From positions 200,563 to 264,562 of the forward strand of contig NZ_JAMQPN010000006.1 of assembly GCF_026151655.1 (NCBI RefSeq): a DNA stretch of 64,000 bases. The letters are read 5' to 3'. This document shows positions 27,844 to 36,306 of the stretch, piece by piece. Each line of letters opens with the position of its first letter. Position 1 is the first letter of the stretch. This DNA is from Leptospira soteropolitanensis. Its GTDB lineage: Bacteria > Spirochaetota > Leptospiria > Leptospirales > Leptospiraceae. Under the pieces are notes generated by a model. It was not told the origin of the DNA and did no database searches. It worked only from the letters and a program-made list of their open reading frames with translations. The position numbers and the translations under genes were made by a program.

Positions 27844-28671
27844 TTAGTTTCGAATTGGTGGTAAAACATAAAACAAAATTGCAAAAAAATGACAAAGACT
27901 TCCAGAAAGAACAAATAAATGCCAAATAGCATGATTGAATGGGAGACGATCCCAAAGATAAAAAATTACACCTATCGTATAACTAAGCCCACCTGCCACA
28001 AGCCAAGAAATCCCACCTACACCGATTGCTTGGCGAATGTCTTTCACCACAAAAATAGCAAGCCAACCCATAAGGATATATACGACAACCCTTGCACCAC
28101 TATATTTTCCAGGGAACAATAATAACAAAAGAACTCCCGCAAAAGCCAAAATCCAAACCACTAAAAACAAAGTCCATCCCCACTGGGAATGTTCACGCAA
28201 GCTAACAAGAGTAAACGGAGTGTAGGTTCCAGCGATTAACAAATAAATGGATGCATGGTCGATTACTTTAAAAATACGTTTGGTAGCTGAGTGATAAATT
28301 CCATGATAAAGAGTGGAGGCAAGATACAAAAGGATAAGAGTTGCCCCGTAAATCGCTGAACTGACAATATGCCATACATCCCCGTATAAAACAGCGACTG
28401 TCAATAAAAGAGAAAGCCCAGCAATACTGAGACCTCCACCGATTCCGTGTGTAACAGCATTTGCAATTTCATGTCCTATGGAATATTCATGAATGGTATC
28501 AATCAGTTCCGTAGTCGATTGATACATTTGTTTTAACGGTTCGGACTCTGTAACGGAAGATGTTTTTTTTGAGGTTGTTTTGGATTTGGATGGAATAGTT
28601 TGTTTGTTCGTTGATCGTTTAGAAAGAATCGGTTTCTTTTTGGTTTTGGTATTACTTTTTTTCGCTTTCAT
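27844..28671 (-). CDS. Hemolysin III/TrhA-family membrane protein
   Basis: A 275-residue seven-helix membrane protein of the PAQR/hemolysin III family. Signature residues are EIANAVTHGIGGGLSIAG, ASTLYHGIYHS, KRIFKVIDHASIYLLIAGTYTPF and a final NHAIWHLFVLSGSLCHFFAI; the histidines, serine and aspartate form the family's buried metal site. Unlike typical members of about 220 residues, it has a 50-residue cytoplasmic N-terminal extension rich in Lys, Thr and Ser. The family is linked to membrane homeostasis; actual haemolytic activity is doubtful. Confidence 0.85.
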   Translation of the reverse strand: MKAKKSNTKTKKKPILSKRSTNKQTIPSKSKTTSKKTSSVTESEPLKQMYQSTTELIDTIHEYSIGHEIANAVTHGIGGGLSIAGLSLLLTVAVLYGDVWHIVSSAIYGATLILLYLASTLYHGIYHSATKRIFKVIDHASIYLLIAGTYTPFTLVSLREHSQWGWTLFLVVWILAFAGVLLLLLFPGKYSGARVVVYILMGWLAIFVVKDIRQAIGVGGISWLVAGGLSYTIGVIFYLWDRLPFNHAIWHLFVLSGSLCHFFAILFYVLPPIRN

Positions 28672-28810
28672 AGGGTTTCGGTAAGATCAACTTAGCTCCC
28701 TTCTTTTTGAATCGTCAATCGAAAGAAATCATATGATTAACTCTGTGGACAAAATGAACCATTTTTAAAAAATCCACTGATCCATCTCTGTTCTTAATTG
28801 AGGTCTACTG

Positions 28811-30360
28811 ATGCAACGCAACTTCCAAACCTCCACTTGGTGGCTAAATTCGTTAAATGAAACATTATTATACCTAAATGTAACCGGTAGGACTAAGTGC
28901 GGAATCGGCAGCATAAAGATTCCAAAAATTCGGAGCCAATTAGTTTGCCATTCGAAAAACAAAGCCGATATGGAGACAGGTCCTTGTTAAGTTTAGAAAT
29001 CCTCTAATTCTACTCCTACTCTTTGCGAGTGGAGTGTCTGCTTTCATGGGAGAAATTTCCAATTTCATAATCATTACCGTTTTGATCTTTTTAAGCGTTC
29101 TCTTAGATTTTTTCCAAGAACATAAAGCAGAAAAAGCAGCAGACAGTTTACGTCATTCCGTTTCGAAACAAACAACGGTAATCCGAGATTCAAATAATAT
29201 CAGTTTACCTGTTTCACAAATCGTACCAGGCGACGTTGTTTTACTTTCGGCAGGTGATATGGTTCCTGCCGATGTTCGATTGTTAGATGCAAGTGATCTC
29301 ATAGAAGCATCTAATGCTGTATTTATGGGCACCAATGTGATTAGTGGAAACGCCAAAGTACTTATTGTAAACACAGGGCTAAACACAGCTATGGGTGCCA
29401 TCGCAGACAATCTAACTAAGGCCCCACCTCAAACCTCTTTTGAAATCGGTACAGAAAAATTCGGAACTCTTACTGAAGCAAAAATCAAGTCAGAAAAACA
29501 TGTAAACCCAAATGGAGAAAAGAGTCTACGTGTTTTAGAATTGGCTTACCTGAAGAGTTTCCGTATTAATCAATCATTCTGAAAATAAAAAGCGTATGCT
29601 TGTAGTAAAAGGTGCACCAGAAGAAATCATTCAACATTGCACTTATTTTGAGACGGACGAAAAAAATATTCAAAAAATAGATGCTAAGGCATTGGAAAAA
29701 ATTCGTTCTGTTTATTCCTCTTTAGAAATGAAAGGATTTCGCGTACTTGGAATTGCGTGGCGAGAAGAAAATATCGAACACACTCATGCCGTAGTAAGCG
29801 ATGAAACAGAACTAACACTTTCAGGATTTGCCGCATTTTTAGATCCGCCAAAGGAAAGTGCGAAATCCGCCTTATCTGCATTAAATGATATTGGATTATC
29901 GGTAGATTCAGCTGTGGATTTCGCAAAGGAAGCGGCAGATATGATTTTACTTAATCATGATTTACGCGTGTTATATGATGGAGTTATAGAAGGAAGGCGA
30001 ACTTTTGGAAATATTATGAAATACATTATGAAGGGAACAAGTTCGAATTTTGGAAATATATTTAGTATAGCCGGAGCAGCTTTATTTTTACCTTTTTTGC
30101 CAATGTTACCCACACAAATCCTTCTTAATAATTTTTTATAAGATCTTTCGGAAGTACCAATCCCTTTAGATGAAGTAGATCAAGATGAATTGAAAACACC
30201 TCGCGTAATGGATATTGGTTTTATTCGAAACTTTATGTTAACCATAGGACCCATAAGTTCCTCCACCTATTGAGTTTTATGCAGTACTTGCTTTGATGGT
30301 TGCTGTTTATTAAGTTGTAGTAGAATCAGTGAAACGAATTTTCTATTATGTTCACAATAA
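28811..30360 (+). pseudogene. Decayed MgtA-type magnesium P-type ATPase
   Basis: Remnant of a magnesium-translocating P-type ATPase. Homology starts with STWWLNSLNETLLYLN at 28811 and shifts frame near 28889. It continues as GLSAESAA, stop (28914), RFQKFGAN, stop (28941), FAIRKTKPIWRQVLVKFRNPL and the first membrane pair. The A-domain PGDVVLLSAGDMVPADVRL follows, then a deletion before the TGES/M3-M4 region. The phosphorylation loop is now EKFGTLTEA instead of DKTGTLT. Frame is lost again near 29550-29581, and a second deletion joins the N-domain to VDFAKEAADMILL, removing GDGVNDAP. Further stops lie at 30139 and 30271, and the last trace is VVVESVKRIFYY near 30340. It cannot encode a working pump. 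Confidence 0.88.
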
Positions 30361-30375
30361 AAAAAAGGATACCTT

Positions 30376-30482
30376 GCGCCAGGGATCGTAGCAGAAATCC
30401 TTTCGCAATAAGCGAAAGATTGGAGCGGAGAGCCCGGTCGAGCCCTCATTGGATTTGGTTTAATTAATCCAATGCGAGGCGC
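30376..30482 (+). repeat. Structured GC-rich intergenic repeat, copy 1
   Basis: A GC-rich island in AT-rich DNA with nested inverted repeats. The outer GCGCC (30376-30380) pairs with GGCGC (30478-30482). CTTTCGC/GCGAAAG (30400-30418) forms a 7-bp stem with an AATAA loop. CATTGGATT/AATCCAATG (30447-30474) forms a 9-bp stem. The core around the first hairpin (GGGATCG before it, GGAGCGGAGAGCCCGG then CGAGC after it) recurs in reverse orientation at 58602-58688. Probably an interspersed repeat or structured RNA element. Confidence 0.55.
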
Positions 30483-30499
30483 CCCAATCCAAACGGTCG

Positions 30500-30838
30500 T
30501 TATTCGGATGTTTTTTTCTTTTTATCGTTTTTCTTTGTTTTGGCCTCTTTGGCTTTTTCATTCATTTCTTCTTTTTTCTCTTCTCTTTTTTCCATTCGCG
30601 AAGATCTCATCTCATCTAGTGTCACGGATCCGTCAGCGTCTTTGTCAAGTTCGGTGAAAAAACCATCATGGAACTTTTGCCATTCTTCCTTAGAAACTTT
30701 GTTATCGCTGTTGGTATCCATTTTTTTGAAATGATCCCCTGCCATCGCCTTCTTTCCATGTCCATCATGATCATGGGCAAAAACAGAAGACGATGCAACC
30801 AAGGCAACACTCGTTAAAATAGTTAGAATTTTTTTCAT
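30500..30838 (-). CDS. Secreted EF-hand calcium-binding protein
   Basis: A 112-residue exported protein with a cleavable signal peptide (1-21, ending SSVFA) and a histidine-rich start of the mature part (HDHDGHG). It contains two EF-hand loops, DTNSDNKVSKEE and DKDADGSVTLDE, both with the expected acidic residues. The C-terminal 30 residues are almost all Lys and Glu, a charged helical tail. It probably buffers or senses calcium in the periplasm, and the His cluster could bind a transition metal. A promoter should lie in the AT-rich 150 bp upstream. Confidence 0.85.
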   Translation of the reverse strand: MKKILTILTSVALVASSSVFAHDHDGHGKKAMAGDHFKKMDTNSDNKVSKEEWQKFHDGFFTELDKDADGSVTLDEMRSSRMEKREEKKEEMNEKAKEAKTKKNDKKKKTSE

Positions 30839-30990
30839 AGAAAAACCTCTAGCATATCTTTAAACATTTTTTTCCCTTAGTCAACACCTTCACAAACTTT
30901 TAAGATTCGAATTTTTTTACATTCATTCTATTTTTACAGTCCAAAATGATTCACGTTCGTTTATCATTTAGTTTCAGTTTTCGTTTTAGT

Positions 30991-32739
30991 TTAGCCAAAA
31001 TTTTGAATTCGATACAAACAGGACTGAGCGATAGCCGCACTATCAACTACGTATGCTAGGCAATCTTTTGACCAAGTTTCTCTCGTTTTTTGGTCCTTAA
31101 TTTTTGATATTGATTTTTCGTATAACAAACTACAAATGTAACGTGTCATTTGGATCATTAAATTTTCAGCCACTGTCTCTTTTCTAGTTTCTTCCTGAAT
31201 GTTTCTCATTACGAGAATGGATTCTTCTAAAACTCTTTCTTGTTCCAAAAGAAAAGTGGATGGTGTTTGGATCTCCGCTTTCAAAGAATTGAGATACTTT
31301 CTAAAATTTCCATCACCTGCCATACCGGCAAGAATGGCACCTGTAGCAATGCGGACGTGAATTTGGCTTGTTCCTTCATAAATGGTATTGATTCTTGAAT
31401 CCCTAAACATTCGAGAGATATCGTAATCTTCCGTGTAACCAGCTCCGCCAAACACTTGCACTGCGAGATTTGTACATTTATGCCCTTCTTCTGAACTATA
31501 ATACTTAGCCATTGGAGTGAGAGTGGATGCGAGTGTGGACCAATATTTCACCTTTTCATCTTTTCTGATTTCTCTGTCGTCCTTACCCGCTTTTTCCATT
31601 CGAATTTGATGATGTTGGTACATATCAATCACACGTGCAGTTTCTAGAGTGAGAAGTCGCATTGCATTTGTTTCCCGTTTGATTTTATGAATCATCTCGG
31701 CAACTGCAGGAATTTCGCCAATGGGTTTTCCGAATTGTTTTCTTTCATTAGCATACTTCACACATTCAAAATAGGCAGCGGCTCCTCCACCACAACCACC
31801 AGAGGCACTGACAAGACGCATAAAGTTAGTCATACCGGCTGTATAACGAGTGAGGCCAAGTCCTTCTTCTCCTAAAATTTCGCCATATGTATTGTCATAA
31901 ACTATTTCGCAAGTAGGAGAAGCATGTATCCCCATTTTCTTTTCAATTCCTGCAACGAATACATCTTCACTCTTTACAATGAAAACCGATAAACCTCTTG
32001 CTCCACCTTCCGATTTACCAGTTCGGGCCAATGTAAGAAGAAGAGCCGGATGATCTCCTAAACCACAACCTTGTGAGATAAATCGTTTTGTTCCTGTTAA
32101 ACGGTAACTACCATCTTCCTGTTTAACAGCAACAGTTCTTACATTATTAAGATCTGATCCGTAATCAGGTTCTGTAAGCGACATAGCAAACAAACATTCA
32201 CCTGTTGCTGCCTTCGTAGCATAAGTTTCGACCTGTTCTGGCGTTCCAAACCGATCCACAATTTGTGCTAAATTGAGTAAGGTGGTTGTCATACAAAAAG
32301 CGACATCCGCTCGTGCCATAAGCATTGCATACAGTGCACCAACAGTGGCAGGAAAAGCAAGTCCACCAGCTTCTCTGGAAAGGGAATAAGCCATGAGTCC
32401 TGTGTTACGAAACTTTTCATAAATCTCGATGGTTTCTTTGGGAAAAATCACTTTTCCATTCAAGTATTTTAATTCATTACGATCCATGATTTGAGATTTT
32501 TGCGAGACATCATTTCCAAAAAAATCTCCCATTGCTTCCAAACTGGATGTATATAATTCAAATGCTTCCTCTTTAGTAGAAGGTGCCATTTCATAACGAG
32601 GGTTATTTGTTTTTACAAATGTCTGGTGATCAAAAAAACCTTCTCCTTCGGTTTCTTTGATGATAGAATCCCAATCAAGAATTTGGTTATAGATTATTTG
32701 TAAATCTTCGTCTTCTAAAAAATAGTTATTTGCGATCAT
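30991..32739 (-). CDS. Acyl-CoA dehydrogenase
   Basis: A 582-residue FAD-dependent acyl-CoA dehydrogenase catalysing the first step of beta-oxidation. Visible are the N-terminal helical domain, the flavin-binding block CLFAMSLTEPDYGSDL, the C-terminal helical domain with QVFGGAGYTEDYDISRMFRD, and the catalytic glutamate in INTIYEGTSQIH. About 120 extra C-terminal residues form the extension found in larger family members. It starts 9 bp after the dienoyl-CoA reductase-like gene, so both form one operon, likely controlled by the TetR protein divergent from it. Chain-length specificity is unknown. Confidence 0.92.
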   Translation of the reverse strand: MIANNYFLEDEDLQIIYNQILDWDSIIKETEGEGFFDHQTFVKTNNPRYEMAPSTKEEAFELYTSSLEAMGDFFGNDVSQKSQIMDRNELKYLNGKVIFPKETIEIYEKFRNTGLMAYSLSREAGGLAFPATVGALYAMLMARADVAFCMTTTLLNLAQIVDRFGTPEQVETYATKAATGECLFAMSLTEPDYGSDLNNVRTVAVKQEDGSYRLTGTKRFISQGCGLGDHPALLLTLARTGKSEGGARGLSVFIVKSEDVFVAGIEKKMGIHASPTCEIVYDNTYGEILGEEGLGLTRYTAGMTNFMRLVSASGGCGGGAAAYFECVKYANERKQFGKPIGEIPAVAEMIHKIKRETNAMRLLTLETARVIDMYQHHQIRMEKAGKDDREIRKDEKVKYWSTLASTLTPMAKYYSSEEGHKCTNLAVQVFGGAGYTEDYDISRMFRDSRINTIYEGTSQIHVRIATGAILAGMAGDGNFRKYLNSLKAEIQTPSTFLLEQERVLEESILVMRNIQEETRKETVAENLMIQMTRYICSLLYEKSISKIKDQKTRETWSKDCLAYVVDSAAIAQSCLYRIQNFG

Positions 32740-32748
32740 GTTTTTCTC

Positions 32749-34746
32749 CTAATGAATGCTATGTGCTGCTTGTAAACCTTCTAAAAAGGCACGTTTGGCA
32801 TCAATATTTCGTGGATCTTTGGCTCCACCAATTATGATAACTTGTTTATTTGGATGTTTATTTTTAAATTCCTCAAATAGTGATGTTTCTTTTTCTTGTC
32901 CCACACAGAAAATCAGTGAATCACAAGGATATAAAAATTCTTCCCCATTTTTTAATTCTACTTTTAATCCCTCTTTTGTGACTTCTTTGTAAGTAAGTCC
33001 ATGAAAGAATTCAACTCCGACAGATTCTAACTCTTGTTTGAGAGCCCAAAATGTAGTCGGTCCAAGACCTGCCCCATGTTTTCCATTCCTACGAAACACA
33101 GCTACATCCCGATGCGCCTTTTCTTTTTGTACAGCCGCATTGGTAAACGAACTAATGTTATATTTTTTATCGTAAGAACTTAAAGTTAGATCTCCTTCTT
33201 CAGTCAATCTATGTGCCACATCCACACCAATTCCACCACCACCAATCACCGCTACTCGTTTACCTGGTTTGAATTTTCCGGTGAGATACTCAGTATAATT
33301 TCCCGAAGGTAGATTTTCTAGCCCTTTTAAGGAAAACTCACGAGGTTTCACTCCACTCGCAAAAATAATGACATCGGGATTTTCTTTTTCTAACAATGTT
33401 AAAGTTGCTATCGTATTTAATTTGATCTCGACACCAAGAGCCGGAAGTTCATTGGAAAAAAAACGAATGGTTTCTTTAAACTCTGACTTACCAGGAATAT
33501 GAGAAGCCAATTGAAATTGTCCACCGAGTAAGTTTGCTTTTTCATATAAGGTGACTTTGTGGCCAAGATTTGCACTGGCGCGTGCTGCTTCAAGTCCAGC
33601 AGGTCCCGATCCAATAATAAAAACTCTTTTAGGATCCTTTGTTTTTGGTTTCGAATATTCTAATTCATGGACTGCTTCTGGATTAACGATACAAGACACA
33701 AATTTTTCTTGGAAGGCATGGTCAAGACAGGCTTGATTGCAAGCTACGCAAGTATTGATTCGGTTGGAATTCCCTGTTTGGAATTTTTTTACGATGAATG
33801 GATCGGCAAGAAAAGGTCTTGCCATCGAAATGATATCGGCACTTTTTTCATCAAAAACCTTTTGCATGGTGATGGGATCATTTACTCGGTTCGATGCAAT
33901 GATGGGAACCCCTGGTGTCTTTTCTTTGATACGACTGGCAATAGAAACCCAAGCCCCCCTGGGAACTAACTGGCTTATGGTTGGAATTCTCGACTCATGC
34001 CAACCGATTCCTATGTTCAAAGCTGAGACCTTTTCATCCCGCAAAACATTTGCTAACTGAACAACTTCCTCAAAGGTTGGGTTACCTGGTATAAGATCAA
34101 TTCCAGACATACGAAAGATCACAGGGAATCCATCTGGTAATTGTTTTTTCACAGCACGAAGAACCTCTATAGATAGGTTCATCCTTCTCAGAGAATCGCC
34201 GCCAAAATAATCATCTCTTTTGTTAGTCACTTGCGAAAAGAATTGGTTTAGTAAATAACCTTCACTCCCCATAATTTCAACAGCTCCAAACCCTGACTCC
34301 TTAGCAAGTTTGGCAGCCACCCCAAAATCCTCGATAGTTTTCCAACATTCGTCTTCTGTCAGAGCCTTTGGCACATAACGATTGATTGGCGCACGAATGG
34401 CAGAAGGGGCTACACAATTTCTATCCGCAGCATACCTACCTGCATGAAAAAGTTGGGCACACATGGTTCCCTTACCAAGAAGTAGCTCATTCATACGTTT
34501 TAGCTCTTTGGCATGTTCTGGATTTTGGATGTTAAAAAAAGTTCGAGACCCTTTGCCTTCTTCATTCACACTAATCCCGCCTGTGACAATCAGGCCCACT
34601 CCCCCTTCGAATCGTTTGCCGTAAAAAGCTGCCATTCTTTCTGCAGTGCCAGTTTCTCCTTCCACACCAAGATGCATGGAACCCATAATAAAACGGTTTG
34701 GGAGAGTAAAATTACCAATGTGGATCGGTGTAAATGCTGGATTCAT
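32749..34746 (-). CDS. 2,4-dienoyl-CoA reductase-like flavin oxidoreductase (FadH type)
   Basis: A 665-residue enzyme with an FMN-binding old-yellow-enzyme barrel (1-340), an iron-sulfur site C-x2-C-x3-C-x11-C in INTCVACNQACLDHAFQEKF, and a C-terminal FAD/NAD(P) module with GSGPAGLEAARA and GGGGIGVDVA. This is the FadH architecture, which reduces 2,4-dienoyl-CoA during oxidation of unsaturated fatty acids; other substrates are possible. The ATG at 34746 (MNPAFTPIHIG) matches the family start, whereas an extended frame to 34827 would read through an operator-like site. It is divergent from a TetR gene with two similar palindromes between. Confidence 0.88.
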   Translation of the reverse strand: MNPAFTPIHIGNFTLPNRFIMGSMHLGVEGETGTAERMAAFYGKRFEGGVGLIVTGGISVNEEGKGSRTFFNIQNPEHAKELKRMNELLLGKGTMCAQLFHAGRYAADRNCVAPSAIRAPINRYVPKALTEDECWKTIEDFGVAAKLAKESGFGAVEIMGSEGYLLNQFFSQVTNKRDDYFGGDSLRRMNLSIEVLRAVKKQLPDGFPVIFRMSGIDLIPGNPTFEEVVQLANVLRDEKVSALNIGIGWHESRIPTISQLVPRGAWVSIASRIKEKTPGVPIIASNRVNDPITMQKVFDEKSADIISMARPFLADPFIVKKFQTGNSNRINTCVACNQACLDHAFQEKFVSCIVNPEAVHELEYSKPKTKDPKRVFIIGSGPAGLEAARASANLGHKVTLYEKANLLGGQFQLASHIPGKSEFKETIRFFSNELPALGVEIKLNTIATLTLLEKENPDVIIFASGVKPREFSLKGLENLPSGNYTEYLTGKFKPGKRVAVIGGGGIGVDVAHRLTEEGDLTLSSYDKKYNISSFTNAAVQKEKAHRDVAVFRRNGKHGAGLGPTTFWALKQELESVGVEFFHGLTYKEVTKEGLKVELKNGEEFLYPCDSLIFCVGQEKETSLFEEFKNKHPNKQVIIIGGAKDPRNIDAKRAFLEGLQAAHSIH

Positions 34747-34777
34747 TTGTTTTTCTAGTCCATAGATTTGAATTAAT

Positions 34778-34790
34778 TTACCATTGGTAA
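34778..34790. promoter_or_regulatory. TetR-type operator 1 (TTACC-N3-GGTAA)
   Basis: TTACCATTGGTAA is a perfect 5-3-5 inverted repeat 32 bp upstream of the FadH-like start. It matches the second site at 34819-34835, with centres 43 bp (about four helical turns) apart. Confidence 0.6.
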
Positions 34791-34818
34791 TATTTAAAGT
34801 TTCAAAGGCAAGCCGGAA

Positions 34819-34835
34819 AATTACCACCGGTAATT
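34819..34835. promoter_or_regulatory. TetR-type operator 2 (TTACC-N3-GGTAA)
   Basis: AATTACCACCGGTAATT has perfect 7-base arms around ACC. It sits 40 bp before the TetR gene start, in position to control that gene, and together with site 1 the divergent fatty-acid genes. Confidence 0.62.
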
Positions 34836-34875
34836 AACACTAGTCATTAAGAGTGTCTACCTGAAAATTGGGGAA

Positions 34876-35526
34876 ATGGCGATTTCGAAAAAAAAGTCCT
34901 CACCCAAAAAAACAAAGGCAGTGGGTCGCCCTACCAAAGACAACGGAGTGAATGTAAAAGAGGCCCTCATCCAAGCTGGGGTTGAACTTTTAGAAAATAC
35001 ATCTTTGGAAGATATCTCTCTGCGAAAAGTAGCCGCACACGCTGGTGTAAGCCACGTAGCAAGTTACCATCATTTCGAAAACAAACATGCTTTATTCTCT
35101 GCCATCGCCGAAATCGGATTCCAAAAGTACTTTGAGACATACCAGAAGGAATTAGAAAAAACAGACCAGGACTTTAAAGGCAGATATCGTGCCCTTGGAT
35201 GGACCTACTTTCAATTCATTATGACTAACAGACAGTTCGCAAGAATTATGTTTGGTGGTACTGGTGTAGATGCAAAAACACATCCCACACTACTCGCAGT
35301 TTCCAGAAGAACCTATCGGCAGTTACACGAGATTATTAGATTAGGACAAAGATTAGGACATTTAGAGAAAGGAAATACCAGGGAAAAAACTTTGGCTTCT
35401 TGGGCCATGATTCATGGAATTGCAATGTTATTTTTAGAAGGCAGGTTACAGATGAAAAATGATATCCAGGAAATGGAAAAATTCATCCAAACGGTAACTG
35501 AATATGCAATTAACGGCATGAAATAA
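34876..35526 (+). CDS. TetR-family regulator of the fatty-acid oxidation pair
   Basis: A 216-residue TetR protein: a Lys-rich N-terminus, a DNA-binding domain (TSLEDISLRKVAAHAGVSHVASYHHFENKHALFSAIAE), and an alpha-helical ligand domain of the WHG-type C-terminal class (RALGWTYFQFIMTNRQFARIMFGG). By position and the paired TTACC-N3-GGTAA sites it probably represses itself and the divergent dienoyl-CoA reductase and acyl-CoA dehydrogenase operon, perhaps releasing on binding acyl-CoA. The ligand is inferred only. Confidence 0.85.
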   Translation: MAISKKKSSPKKTKAVGRPTKDNGVNVKEALIQAGVELLENTSLEDISLRKVAAHAGVSHVASYHHFENKHALFSAIAEIGFQKYFETYQKELEKTDQDFKGRYRALGWTYFQFIMTNRQFARIMFGGTGVDAKTHPTLLAVSRRTYRQLHEIIRLGQRLGHLEKGNTREKTLASWAMIHGIAMLFLEGRLQMKNDIQEMEKFIQTVTEYAINGMK

Positions 35527-35552
35527 AGCAAATAATTAAAACGATAAATTCT

Positions 35553-36212
35553 CTATTTAGGTTTGCAGACTTCAGGTAGATAATTTTTTAAATACGAGAT
35601 CGTTGCCTTTTTTGTTTCTCCCACCATCCAAGGAGTAAAGTCTCCATAAGTCCTGTAAGAAAGTTTCAATAGAGAATCGGCAATGGAAAAGGCAACCGCG
35701 AAGATAGGATCTGCATTTTCAAAGGTTGGTAGTTCGAACCGGTCCATAAGTCCTAGTTTGGCAAGGTTTGCCAGTTTTGCATCTAACTCTTGTCCCACTT
35801 GACGCATTTCAGGGTTACTCATTCTGTATCCATAAATCAAACGAGGAAAAGCAATTTCTTTATTAGTGACTTCCACTGCCACGTCGATCGAACGTTCGAT
35901 GTATTGTTCCCAAGAATGAAAAGTTTCTCTTTTTAATAAAAGAGATTTTTCAATTAAACTTTCTGAATGTAACAATCTAATTCCGTGAAAGATTGCTTCT
36001 ACATTAGGGAAAAAATGATATGCAGATGGCCTTGGAATATTGGCTTCTTTGCAAATATCCGCAAAACTAATCTCTTCTGGAGATTTCTCTCTAAGAAATT
36101 CCAAAGCAATCGTTAAAAGTCGTGTGCGCCTATTTCTGCCTTGTTTGCTTGTGAATTTAAAGGGCCTGGATGCAAGATCAGGGGATAAGGATGCGTCTAC
36201 CAATTTATCCAT
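35553..36212 (-). CDS. TetR-family transcriptional regulator
   Basis: A 219-residue TetR protein with HTH region SPEEISFADICKEANIPRPSAYHFFPNVEAIFHGI, and a helical ligand domain with FPRLIYGYRMSNPEMRQVGQEL. It lies about 95 bp downstream of the ceramidase gene on the same strand and is the closest regulator to the sphingolipid genes, so it is a candidate for recognising the AATCGACA palindromes at 38591 and 38803. A terminator-like hairpin separates it from the ceramidase gene, suggesting separate transcription. Confidence 0.82.
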   Translation of the reverse strand: MDKLVDASLSPDLASRPFKFTSKQGRNRRTRLLTIALEFLREKSPEEISFADICKEANIPRPSAYHFFPNVEAIFHGIRLLHSESLIEKSLLLKRETFHSWEQYIERSIDVAVEVTNKEIAFPRLIYGYRMSNPEMRQVGQELDAKLANLAKLGLMDRFELPTFENADPIFAVAFSIADSLLKLSYRTYGDFTPWMVGETKKATISYLKNYLPEVCKPK

Positions 36213-36264
36213 ACTACGAGCCTTCTAGGGAATCTTACCCAGTCAATCCCGTTGTAAAGAAAAT

Positions 36265-36289
36265 ACCTGACCTTTTTTAAGGGCCAGGT
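36265..36289 (-). terminator. Terminator after the ceramidase gene
   Basis: Read on the minus strand, ACCTGGCC and GGTCAGGT form an 8-bp stem with one G-U pair and a 9-base loop, followed by ATTTTCTTT. It begins 17 bp after the ceramidase stop codon. Confidence 0.6.
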
Positions 36290-36306
36290 GAGTGATTGTT
36301 CAGATA

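Noticed and set aside
28765..28962. 65-residue minus-strand frame upstream of the ATPase remnant
   Set aside because: It is antisense to the recognisable N-terminus of the MgtA pseudogene.
29034..30141. Two apparent short genes (29034-29582 and 29596-30141) resembling P-type ATPase pieces
   Set aside because: They are fragments of one decayed MgtA-type gene that begins at 28811; neither contains a complete domain set or a proper start.
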